6,352 nucleotides of DNA, from contig JAGGWL010000219.1 of assembly GCA_021157555.1 (NCBI GenBank), positions 1-6,352 on the forward strand, written 5' to 3'. Below are positions 1-6,350 of this stretch, piece by piece. The notes under the pieces are model-generated. The model searched no databases, was not told the origin of the DNA, and worked only from the letters and a program-made list of their open reading frames with translations. Both the position numbers and the translations under genes were made by a program. Origin of the DNA: Deltaproteobacteria bacterium (lineage in GTDB: Bacteria; Desulfobacterota; Desulfobacteria; Desulfobacterales; BuS5). The first letter of the stretch is position 1. Each line of letters begins with the position of its first letter.

Positions 1-714
1 CATATCCGCTTGAAAAAAAAGTTTGGCAATTTCCGGATCTATTTTTTTCAAAATTGTTCCGGGAGCATCAAATCCATTGGAAACAACATCCGCAACTTCA
101 CCCATTTTAACAAAATCCGCATCATCCATAGTGACATCATTAATAATTGGAGCACCCCGGACAACAAAGATTACTTTTACATTTTTTATCTTTTTGATTT
201 CTTTAATCAGAATTTTGTCAAAAACTATTTCACCGGCATTATCTCCCAAATAAAAAATAGTTTCGGCTTTTAAAATTTTTTTTCTGAATTCCTGGTAATG
301 GTTTACGGTTAAAGGAATTCTGATTGTATTAAGGATATCTTCTTTTAAATCATCAACCTTTTTTTCTATGCCAAGATCAATAATATTACCGGCTATTGCC
401 AGTTTTATGGCCACTAAAAGTGGATCGCCCGACTCCCTGATGATATCTTTAAACTCGGCACTTAAAGCAAGCGCCAGCAGGTTCTGCTCCTTTTTTTCTT
501 TCTCGTAGGGGTCGTCAATGGAGGTGATTTTGCGGATAGTCCTATAAACTTCACAAGAAATTGCCGGTGGAGAATCTAACAGAGATATGGAAGCAAGTTT
601 CTCCATAACTTTTTTTAGTACCAAAAAATGAACAGCTTCATCATCAGTGGTTTTCCGAACGACTTTCAATGTTTGTGTTAAAAAGCATGGAATACAATCA
701 AGGAATGTTTTCAT
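1..714 (-). CDS. DUF89/ARMT1-like metal-dependent phosphatase, subfamily with N-terminal CxxC (3' end cut by window edge)
   Basis: The reading frame opens with ATG at 714 and stays open for 238 codons to the window edge, so the C-terminus is missing; relatives are roughly 280-290 residues. Visible motifs are C7-x-x-C10, a GDPLLVAIKLAIAGN-type helix (95-109), LGDNAGE (156-162) followed by FD (165-166), RGAPIINDVT (186-195), and GEVADVVSNGFDAPGT (205-220). These are the hallmarks of DUF89 proteins, in which the LGDNAGE Asp/Asn and the later Asp bind a divalent metal. Family members act as phosphatases on phosphometabolites and have been proposed to clear damaged or overflow sugar and cofactor phosphates; the CxxC form is the prokaryotic subgroup. 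The substrate here is unknown. The protein has no signal peptide or membrane segment, so it should be cytoplasmic. It lies 42 bases after the E1 gene and has a strong Shine-Dalgarno. The family call is secure; the physiological role is inference. Confidence 0.88.
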   Translation of the reverse strand, partial: MKTFLDCIPCFLTQTLKVVRKTTDDEAVHFLVLKKVMEKLASISLLDSPPAISCEVYRTIRKITSIDDPYEKEKKEQNLLALALSAEFKDIIRESGDPLLVAIKLAIAGNIIDLGIEKKVDDLKEDILNTIRIPLTVNHYQEFRKKILKAETIFYLGDNAGEIVFDKILIKEIKKIKNVKVIFVVRGAPIINDVTMDDADFVKMGEVADVVSNGFDAPGTILKKIDPEIAKLFFQADM

Positions 715-721
715 TTCAACG

Positions 722-726
722 CTCCT
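722..726 (-). promoter_or_regulatory. Shine-Dalgarno of the DUF89 gene
   Basis: AGGAG on the minus strand sits 7 bases before the ATG at 714. This fixes the start of the DUF89 gene just ahead of the conserved CIPC segment. Confidence 0.8.
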
Positions 727-756
727 GTTTATTCAAATCAATTAAATTTGTAAATT

Positions 757-1488
757 TTATCTCGCACAGCAGGCGCATGCAGAATCAGGGCTTATTTTCA
801 TTTCCCTGAATTTCATACTGTAGCCATCAAAGGTCAAGAGTCGGTCAGCCAGAAGATCTCCTGCCCCGGTTATATATTTTATGGCCTCCATTGCCTGTAA
901 GGTTCCTATTACTCCAGCGGTTGCGCCCAAAACAGGCACAAGAGATGGGGGCGGGGCAGAAGGAAAGATACATTTCAGGCAGGCTGTTTTGCCGGGAATT
1001 ATGGTTGTTAAAGCGCCTTCCAGACCATGAATCCCGCCATAGATATAAGGAATCCTCATTGTTAAAGCTGTCTTGTTTAACAAATATCTGGTCGAAAAAT
1101 TATCCATGGCATCTATTATCAAAATGCAGCTTTCTGCAAGTTGAGAAACATTATCCGAAGTAATTGTTTCGACAATGCCCTCAATGCGGATATGCGGATT
1201 CAATTTGGCAAGTACGGAGGCAGCGGTAGTGGCTTTTTTACTTCCCTGATCTTCGGTTTTATATAAAATCTGACGATTCAGATTGCTAAGGCTTACTTCA
1301 TCAAGATCCACGATTCTTAAAAAACCGACTCCGGCCGCTGCAAGATAAATAGCTATTGGCGCTCCAAGTCCCCCTGCGCCGGCAATAAGCACTCTTGCCT
1401 TTTTTAACTTCTCCTGGCCGGCATCGCCTATCTCATCAATCAGAATTTGTCTGCCGTAACGTTCCCGCTCTTTATTTGTAATAACCAT
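757..1488 (-). CDS. ThiF/MoeB/HesA-family E1-like adenylyltransferase
   Basis: This cytoplasmic protein of 243 residues has the length of a stand-alone MoeB/ThiF. In this family ATP is used to adenylate the C-terminal Gly-Gly of a ubiquitin-like sulfur carrier (MoaD, ThiS, CysO), preparing it for thiocarboxylation. Visible features are ERERYGRQ (7-14), the nucleotide loop GAGGLGA (37-43), DLDEVSLSNLNRQ (61-73) with Arg72, Lys84/Lys85, and DAMDNFSTR (126-134) with the metal-binding Asp129. The zinc cysteines are C170-x-x-C173 paired with C238 and C241 near the C-terminus. No rhodanese domain follows, unlike MoeZ/MOCS3, so the sulfur donor must be a separate protein. ATG at 1488 is the first possible start in this frame: between it and the preceding in-frame stop there is no ATG, GTG or TTG. 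It has no clear Shine-Dalgarno. The nearby cysteine synthase suggests a CysO-like partner rather than molybdopterin or thiamine, but this is inference. Confidence 0.9.
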   Translation of the reverse strand: MVITNKERERYGRQILIDEIGDAGQEKLKKARVLIAGAGGLGAPIAIYLAAAGVGFLRIVDLDEVSLSNLNRQILYKTEDQGSKKATTAASVLAKLNPHIRIEGIVETITSDNVSQLAESCILIIDAMDNFSTRYLLNKTALTMRIPYIYGGIHGLEGALTTIIPGKTACLKCIFPSAPPPSLVPVLGATAGVIGTLQAMEAIKYITGAGDLLADRLLTFDGYSMKFREMKISPDSACACCAR

Positions 1489-1522
1489 TTGTAATAACCA
1501 CTTGTAACAACCATTTGCACCA
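1475..1522. repeat. 13-bp tandem repeat, about 3.7 copies, spanning the E1 start codon
   Basis: The plus-strand unit TTTGTAATAACCA occurs at 1475-1487 and again, identical, at 1488-1500. A third copy at 1501-1513 differs at two positions (CTTGTAACAACCA), and a partial degenerate copy (TTTGCACCA) lies at 1514-1522. On the minus strand each junction creates a potential start codon: ATG at 1488, GTG at 1501 and ATG at 1514. Because the unit is not a multiple of three, these lie in different frames. The repeat fills almost all of the gap between the MFS stop and the E1 start and supplies the first codons of the E1 gene. It probably arose by replication slippage. Confidence 0.9.
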
Positions 1523-1526
1523 TAGT

Positions 1527-2726
1527 TTATTCATCAACTGTATAGCATAGAAACACTGAGACGAACGATGTAATTGTAATAAAAAGCCAGGCAAATTGAT
1601 ACCCGACTTCCGTTAGTGCGCCAAAAACAAGCGGACCAAGAACCATTCCTATCCATGCAATTGTCACCCCTAAACCAGTGGCACGTCCTGCAAGCTCAGA
1701 CCCGCAGATCTCAACAATAAGAACAACTGCGACGCCTTGAAAACCAAGGTATGAAAATCCGAAAAGCACCACAATAGGAATAAAAAAAGAAGGCGGTAGT
1801 TTTGAGCCATACAGAAAAACCACCAGAGCGCTCACTGTCGCTATCAGGCATATTATTTTCATTACCGGAAGCCGTTTGCCGTTAAACAACCTGTCGCTCA
1901 CAATCCCCCAGAAAACTCTTGCAGCACCTCCAGATATCATTGTTATTGTAAGAAAAGAACCTGCCAGGATTGCGGTTAAACCCAAATGTTCTTTCAAATA
2001 CAAAACCAAAAAAGAGGCTATACTGCTCTGCCCAAGGCAAAGGAGAGTCATTATCAGAGATAACAGGACTAAATTTTTATTTTTTACAAGATCTAATATC
2101 GTTATTTTGGAAGTGGATTTTTTTAAAATTGCAGGGTTAACAACATCCACAGGGACTTCTTTGTAAAACAGGTATCCTGCAATTCCGATTACAACAGCGA
2201 ATAAACCGACTACAAGCACGGCAAAATTCCAGTCTTTTAATTTAGCGAGATAAATTAAAAAAATACCTGCAATGGCCCCACCGGCTGTAACGCCCATCTG
2301 GCGTATACCAAAAGCAGTGGCCCTGGTTTTTACGTCAAACCATAATGTGAGACCTTTTGAAGCGATGGGATTAATCATGCCATAACTTGCACCAACAAAT
2401 ACGATCAAAAGCAGCAGCAGGATATAACTCTCCATAAAACTGGCCAGGATCATGGCTGTGCCCATCAGCAGCATGCAAACAATCAGATTTATTTTTGCAC
2501 CCCAGCGATCAACAGAAATGCCTGCCGGTATGCTGCAAATCACGGACATCAGGTAAAGAATGGATGTTATAGAACCGAATTGCACATTACTCAAAGAGAG
2601 TGATTTTTTAATAAAAGGCCCCAGCGGTCCCCAGGCATAAGCGCCAAGTGAGAGCGCTACCTGGGAAAAAAACAGAATAATTAGTATAACCCACGCGTAC
2701 CGGCCATTACCTTCACCTTCAACCAT
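1527..2726 (-). CDS. MFS transporter, 12 transmembrane helices, substrate unknown
   Basis: The product is a 399-residue inner-membrane carrier of the major facilitator superfamily. The first helix covers about 10-32. The diagnostic loop 2-3 motif is GISVDRWGAK (69-78), with its counterpart GIVSDRLFNGKR (274-285) in the second half. A TM4-5 segment DVKTRATAFGIRQMG (131-145) and a central hydrophilic loop at about 189-217 separate the two six-helix halves. I chose ATG at 2726 because AAGGAAG lies 6 bases upstream. An in-frame TTG at 2741, overlapping the cysM-like stop as TTGA, would add five residues but has no ribosome binding site. The gene follows the cysteine synthase stop by 11 bases and precedes the E1 gene. 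Its position suggests import or export of a sulfur compound or of a cysteine precursor, but the sequence does not reveal the substrate. Confidence 0.88.
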   Translation of the reverse strand: MVEGEGNGRYAWVILIILFFSQVALSLGAYAWGPLGPFIKKSLSLSNVQFGSITSILYLMSVICSIPAGISVDRWGAKINLIVCMLLMGTAMILASFMESYILLLLLIVFVGASYGMINPIASKGLTLWFDVKTRATAFGIRQMGVTAGGAIAGIFLIYLAKLKDWNFAVLVVGLFAVVIGIAGYLFYKEVPVDVVNPAILKKSTSKITILDLVKNKNLVLLSLIMTLLCLGQSSIASFLVLYLKEHLGLTAILAGSFLTITMISGGAARVFWGIVSDRLFNGKRLPVMKIICLIATVSALVVFLYGSKLPPSFFIPIVVLFGFSYLGFQGVAVVLIVEICGSELAGRATGLGVTIAWIGMVLGPLVFGALTEVGYQFAWLFITITSFVSVFLCYTVDE

Positions 2727-2730
2727 TTGA

Positions 2731-2737
2731 CTTCCTT
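2731..2737 (-). promoter_or_regulatory. Shine-Dalgarno deciding the MFS start
   Basis: AAGGAAG on the minus strand begins just after the cysM-like stop codon and leaves 6 bases between GGA and the ATG at 2726. No comparable purine stretch precedes the alternative TTG at 2741. The arrangement favours translational coupling with the cysteine synthase gene. Confidence 0.75.
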
Positions 2738-3640
2738 TCAATCTGTTGCACCAAACACGCCGGTACTTAAATATTTTTCACCCCTGTCAGGAAAAATCGT
2801 AACAATTGTTCCTGATTTAATTTTTTCAGCTACTATTTTAGCTGCCAGCATTGCGGCTCCGCTGCTCATTCCCACAAAGATTGCCTCTTTCCTGGCAATC
2901 TGTCTCATCATCTCAAAGGCATCTTCAGTTTCAATCATGATAATATAGTCCAGCTTCCTTCTGTCATAGATTGCGGGAACAATTGCCTCTTCAAGATTTT
3001 TCAGTCCCTGAATATAATGACCCTTAACAGGCTCTGCACTTACTATTTTAATTTTCGGGTTATATTTTTTTAGAGCTTCGCTGACCCCCATCAATGTTCC
3101 GGAGGTGCCTAAAGAAGATACAAAATAATCAATTACCCCTCCGGTCTGCTCCCAAATTTCTTGTGCGGTAGTCTCGTAATGAGCAAGCTTATTATATTTG
3201 TTTGTGAACTGATGGGTACAAAAATATTTTTCAGGATATTTTTGCAGCAATTCTTCTACCTTTAATATGGCTCCGTCGGTTCCTTCTGCAGCAGAGGTCA
3301 GAATTATTGTTGCCCCAAAAGCCTGAATCATCTGCCGTCTCTCTACAGAAACTGCTTCACTCATTACAATTTTAACATCATAACCTTTGGCATTGCCTAT
3401 CATTGCAAGCGCTATTCCGGTATTACCTGAAGTCGCCTCAATAATAGTTTTCCCTTTGGTCAGGGTTCCTTCGGCCTCCGCCTGTTCTATCATCTTGACC
3501 CCAATACGATCCTTTATGCTTCCGCCAGGATTGATGCCTTCAATTTTTGCATAAATATTAACGTTAGGATTGGGATTAAGATTGTTTATTCGTATTATCG
3601 GCGTATTGCCGATTGTATCCAGAATGCTGTTATAAATCAT
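2738..3640 (-). CDS. cysM: CysM-type cysteine synthase (PLP-dependent)
   Basis: This 300-residue cytoplasmic enzyme belongs to the fold-type II PLP beta-replacement family, which makes cysteine from an activated serine and a sulfide source. The PLP lysine is K43 in NPGGSIKDR (37-45). The substrate loop is TSGNTG (70-75), the phosphate-binding glycine loop is GTSGT (178-182), and the pyridine-nitrogen serine lies in GMSSGAA (257-263). The C-terminal DRGEKYLSTGVFG stretch and the AHYETTAQEIW segment (153-163) match CysM more than CysK. The segment GLKNLEEAIVPAIYD (212-226) resembles mycobacterial CysM, which uses O-phosphoserine and a CysO thiocarboxylate; K214 falls where that enzyme has Arg220. 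ATG at 3640 is preceded by TAGG with a 5-base spacer, and the TAG of this motif is the stop of the preceding gene. Cysteine synthase activity is well supported. The amino acid substrate and sulfur donor are inference, and an O-acetylserine enzyme remains possible. Confidence 0.92.
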   Translation of the reverse strand: MIYNSILDTIGNTPIIRINNLNPNPNVNIYAKIEGINPGGSIKDRIGVKMIEQAEAEGTLTKGKTIIEATSGNTGIALAMIGNAKGYDVKIVMSEAVSVERRQMIQAFGATIILTSAAEGTDGAILKVEELLQKYPEKYFCTHQFTNKYNKLAHYETTAQEIWEQTGGVIDYFVSSLGTSGTLMGVSEALKKYNPKIKIVSAEPVKGHYIQGLKNLEEAIVPAIYDRRKLDYIIMIETEDAFEMMRQIARKEAIFVGMSSGAAMLAAKIVAEKIKSGTIVTIFPDRGEKYLSTGVFGATD

Positions 3641-3646
3641 ATTAAC

Positions 3647-4438
3647 CTAAATTTTTTCTCTGGTTTTCGGCATTACTGCTTCAATTGCAGATGAAATCAG
3701 CCAGCCCCTTTCCCCGTCCGGAAGACGTATGAGGGAAAATCCTGATTCGTTTCTTTCATAATACGCGATCGTGCCTTCATGTACCTTGAAAAGCAAAGTA
3801 TCTTTTTGGTCTGGCCCAGCCAGAACATCAACCTCTTTTTCAAGTATAACTGCTCTATCATCAAAAGTTGTTTCTTTTAACATTATACAAAACGAAATAC
3901 CAGAAACAATCCAGAATATTAAAAAAATATTAACAAGATAAAAAGTCCATTCTCTTTTAAAAAAAATACGTATAGATAAAAATAGAAACAAAAGGAAATT
4001 GACCAAACAAAATAGCGCCGCAAGTTCTGCCCGTGAAAAAAATTTAACTCCAAAAATATCACTGATTATATTTTCCTTCTGCGATATATTATCTTCAAGC
4101 ATATCCTTCAGATACTCAATATTATATTTTAAATCATCGTCCCGCGGCATAAACAGACGCGCTCTCTCGTAATTAAGAACCGCTTTCCCTTTTTTACCTA
4201 AACGAAAATAACAATTACCTATATTATAAAATAACTCTCCACAGGATTCAGAATAAAAAAGTAATTTTGAATCATAATTTTTTAATATTGATTCGTATGT
4301 TTTAACAGCAGCTTCAAACTCAGCGTTAAAGTACAATCTGTTTGCCTTAAAAAAAAGATTATCAGATTCGGTATCAACAGCATAAGCTGAATTTATAGAA
4401 GAAAGCAATAAAAGCAATACTATAAAAAAGAGTCTCAC
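3647..4438 (-). CDS. batE: BatE-like protein: signal peptide, TPR repeats, two membrane helices, SH3-like tail
   Basis: The 263-residue product has a signal peptide (1-20, ending AYA). TPR-like helices follow at about 26-56 and 67-101; the second contains the clear LFYNIGNCYFRLGKKGKAVLNYERA pattern (69-93). Two membrane helices come next (about 137-159 and 164-187). The C-terminal SH3_3-like domain (about 196-256) includes AGPDQKDTLLFKVHEGT and LPDGERGWL. This architecture matches BatE proteins encoded next to BatD in aerotolerance operons, where they are thought to help assemble an envelope complex. The biochemical function is unknown. The start is GTG at 4438, overlapping the batD-like stop as GTGA, with GGGAGG 4 bases upstream. 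The next in-frame ATG is at residue 97, too late for the signal peptide. The coding DNA is strongly AT-rich, and the gene ends 6 bases before cysM. Confidence 0.85.
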   Translation of the reverse strand: MRLFFIVLLLLLSSINSAYAVDTESDNLFFKANRLYFNAEFEAAVKTYESILKNYDSKLLFYSESCGELFYNIGNCYFRLGKKGKAVLNYERARLFMPRDDDLKYNIEYLKDMLEDNISQKENIISDIFGVKFFSRAELAALFCLVNFLLFLFLSIRIFFKREWTFYLVNIFLIFWIVSGISFCIMLKETTFDDRAVILEKEVDVLAGPDQKDTLLFKVHEGTIAYYERNESGFSLIRLPDGERGWLISSAIEAVMPKTREKI

Positions 4439-6207
4439 TGCGCCTCCCTGTCTATGGATTTAATGGCCCGAATCAATTCATCCCGAATCGAATCTGTATT
4501 ATTTCTCTTTTCACCCGTAAAGATTACGGATTCAATAGACGCAATACCTTTTTTGAATATGGAGGCCGTATCGGAAGAGACCCCTTTATCAAGCAAAAGG
4601 TCATGTATTTCATCAGAGGTCAACAACCCGCCTTTTAGCAGAAACCTGGTATTCATATAATCAATGGCGGCTTCATGGATTTTTTCCATAGGTATGCCAC
4701 TGCTGCGAACCTTGTTCATAAACTTTTTTTTTGCATTTCTTGATCTTATAATGAATCTGTTTTTATTATTATTTTTTAAAAATTTTTTGCCTGCAAACAG
4801 CAGCAGGCAGATAAAAGGAGGCGCCAATATGAGAAATATAAATATCTGATTAAAAAATTCCTGCTGTTTCAATCCCTTAATCGGATCGACCGAAGTATGC
4901 ACAGGAAAAATATCCTTCCCAATACGCGCTATCTCCTGTTTCTCCTTCTTTTTCATTCCCCCTCCGGCATGACTGTCAGCAGCAGCATTATCATCCGCAT
5001 TTAAGGCATTGATAACCCTGCCCCCTTCACCGGAAACATCAACAGCAGTTAAAACAAAAGGCTCTGTCCTGAGCTTCAAATAACGCTCTTGTTCAGGATC
5101 AAAAAACGATAGTCCAATAGCAGGTATTTTATATTCACCGCCCTTTTCCGGAACAATAGCCCATTTCATAATCTTTTCACCAAAAATCGCAGAGTCACCC
5201 TTATTAATAATTAATTGGGGTTTATCCTGATATAATTTAAGCCCCTTTATATCAGAAAGCTTTAAATCAGGTATCTGCCTTACATTACCTGTGCCTTTAA
5301 CGGTTATGGTTAATGTGGCTGATTCATTTGTTTTCACCTCAGTAGGATCCAGCTTTGATTTTACTTCAAACCTGCCTACCAGACCGCTGAAATCATCCGG
5401 CCTGTTTAGGTCAGGAAGCTTTTTAACATCAAGTTGAATCTCATTTGATGAAAGATAAATCGGTTTTCCTCTCGACATATTGAAAAAAGAATCCTGAAAG
5501 AAACTGTCCCGCCTGCTTCTTTCATAGCAAGTCATCCTCATGGCTGCCGCAGGGATTTTGTATTTTCCTTCCTTGTTGGGTATCAGTACATATTTAATCT
5601 CAATAACCTCATATCGTTTAGCATCTATAACAGTACTGTACTTTTTCGGTTCGACAAGAGATTCAAAAACAAGGCCTTCGACTTCGGGCATTTCAAGGGA
5701 TATATCGGAAACCTGCTTTCTTCTTAATAGCTTTAAGGTATAGAGAACATTCTGGTTGACATAGGATTTGCCTTTTGAAATCAAGGCTTTCAAAAAGAGA
5801 GAAGCGCTTTCATTTTTTATTTTATCATTTCTTTCTTTGGAAACCGTCAGCTTGACACTGTTGCTTGCATATGCTTTTTTTTTTACCCTGACCCTGGCAG
5901 GGCCGATAACAAAATCACCCTGCTTTAATGGAGTAAGATAAAATGTATATTCAACGCCGGAGCTCATGCTGCCGTTTATTATTTCCAGTCTGGACGAAGT
6001 ACCGCCATTGACCACATCAAAGGAAGAGAGCCCATCAACATCCGGAAAATCGCTTTTTCGCTTTCCCGTAACCTTTACTTTCATCACAACCGTGTCGGTC
6101 AATAAAGCGGATGATCTGTCGAGGGTAAGCTCGACTGCGATATCTGCATAAACATTTAAAGAAAATGTTAAAAACAGGATAATAGAAAAACAAAATATTT
6201 TTTTCAT
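4435..6207 (-). CDS. batD: BatD family protein (oxygen tolerance), secreted with one membrane anchor
   Basis: The 590-residue product has a signal peptide (1-21, ending VYA), a long periplasmic part, one membrane helix (about 453-472) and a basic cytoplasmic tail of roughly 115 residues. The periplasmic part contains three related beta-sandwich units. Each starts with a P-[DE]-x-x-G-[LV]-like segment (about 55-60, 174-179 and 314-323). Each ends with a P-x-K-x-G-x-[FY]-x-I strand (about 93-101, 210-218 and 353-361). This is the BatD layout. BatD works with BatA/B vWA proteins and a MoxR ATPase in a poorly understood envelope system linked to aerotolerance and stress in Bacteroides and spirochaetes. 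The low-complexity linker at 405-425 is rich in Ala, Gly, Asp and Lys. ATG at 6207 has only a weak, distant AGGG upstream. The gene overlaps batE by 4 bases. Family assignment is firm; any role in oxygen tolerance here is inferred from relatives. Confidence 0.88.
   Translation of the reverse strand: MKKIFCFSIILFLTFSLNVYADIAVELTLDRSSALLTDTVVMKVKVTGKRKSDFPDVDGLSSFDVVNGGTSSRLEIINGSMSSGVEYTFYLTPLKQGDFVIGPARVRVKKKAYASNSVKLTVSKERNDKIKNESASLFLKALISKGKSYVNQNVLYTLKLLRRKQVSDISLEMPEVEGLVFESLVEPKKYSTVIDAKRYEVIEIKYVLIPNKEGKYKIPAAAMRMTCYERSRRDSFFQDSFFNMSRGKPIYLSSNEIQLDVKKLPDLNRPDDFSGLVGRFEVKSKLDPTEVKTNESATLTITVKGTGNVRQIPDLKLSDIKGLKLYQDKPQLIINKGDSAIFGEKIMKWAIVPEKGGEYKIPAIGLSFFDPEQERYLKLRTEPFVLTAVDVSGEGGRVINALNADDNAAADSHAGGGMKKKEKQEIARIGKDIFPVHTSVDPIKGLKQQEFFNQIFIFLILAPPFICLLLFAGKKFLKNNNKNRFIIRSRNAKKKFMNKVRSSGIPMEKIHEAAIDYMNTRFLLKGGLLTSDEIHDLLLDKGVSSDTASIFKKGIASIESVIFTGEKRNNTDSIRDELIRAIKSIDREAQ
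4443..4448 (-). promoter_or_regulatory. Shine-Dalgarno for the GTG start of the batE-like gene
   Basis: GGGAGG on the minus strand lies inside the last codons of the batD-like gene, 4 bases before GTG at 4438. It supports the non-ATG start and coupled translation across the GTGA overlap. Confidence 0.75.
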
Positions 6208-6230
6208 AAAAATGCGTTGCCCTGGCGATT

Positions 6231-6262
6231 AGGAACTGGGAAGTTGTTTAGTTCCCGTTCCT
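6231..6262 (-). promoter_or_regulatory. Bulged hairpin in the presumed leader of the batD-like gene
   Basis: The arms AGGAAC-T-GGGAA (6231-6242) and TTCCC-GTTCCT (6252-6262) pair over 11 base pairs with a single unpaired base and a 9-base loop. The structure ends 23 bases before the ATG at 6207. No T-run follows it on the minus strand, so it is not a standard intrinsic terminator. It could be an mRNA-stabilising or regulatory leader structure, an operator, or a fragment of a dispersed repeat. The pairing is directly visible; the function is unknown. Confidence 0.45.
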
Positions 6263-6320
6263 TGGAATGGTCTAAATGAAACAGGTCTGAAAAAAAATAA
6301 TCACGAAAGTACAAAAAGGC

Positions 6321-6350
6321 AAAAGCACGAATGTTTTATTTCGTGCTTTT
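6321..6350 (-). terminator. Stem-loop terminator, probably of a gene beyond the right edge
   Basis: AAAAGCACGAA (6321-6331) and TTCGTGCTTTT (6340-6350) are perfect 11-base complements around an 8-base loop. Read on the minus strand, the stem is followed by TTTTGCCTTTTTG, which suits rho-independent termination. Everything else here is on the minus strand, so the terminator most likely closes an upstream minus-strand gene and separates it from the batD-like gene. The A and T flanks are nearly symmetric, so it could also work in the other direction. Confidence 0.7.

Noticed and set aside
10..273. Open frame of 87 codons on the plus strand, plus an overlapping one at 23-253
   Set aside because: Both are antisense shadows of the DUF89 gene, whose conserved motifs are on the minus strand; their translations are low-complexity Ile/Phe/Asn or Ser/Thr strings with no family features.
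733..750. Weak inverted repeat CAAAT...ATTTG between the E1 and DUF89 genes
   Set aside because: The 5-bp AT-rich stem is too weak for a terminator and is expected by chance in this composition.
891..1163. Open frame of 90 codons on the plus strand
   Set aside because: It lies antisense to the core of the E1 gene, including the catalytic and zinc motifs, and its product resembles nothing.
1876..2166. Open frame of 96 codons on the plus strand
   Set aside because: It is antisense to the second half of the MFS gene and has no recognisable protein features.
2727..2948. Hydrophobic plus-strand frame of 73 codons
   Set aside because: It is antisense to the C-terminal part of the cysteine synthase; the hydrophobic look is what antisense of such codons gives.
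4454..6151. Four short plus-strand frames inside the batD-like gene
   Set aside because: All are antisense to well-supported BatD coding sequence and have no supporting start signals or family resemblance.
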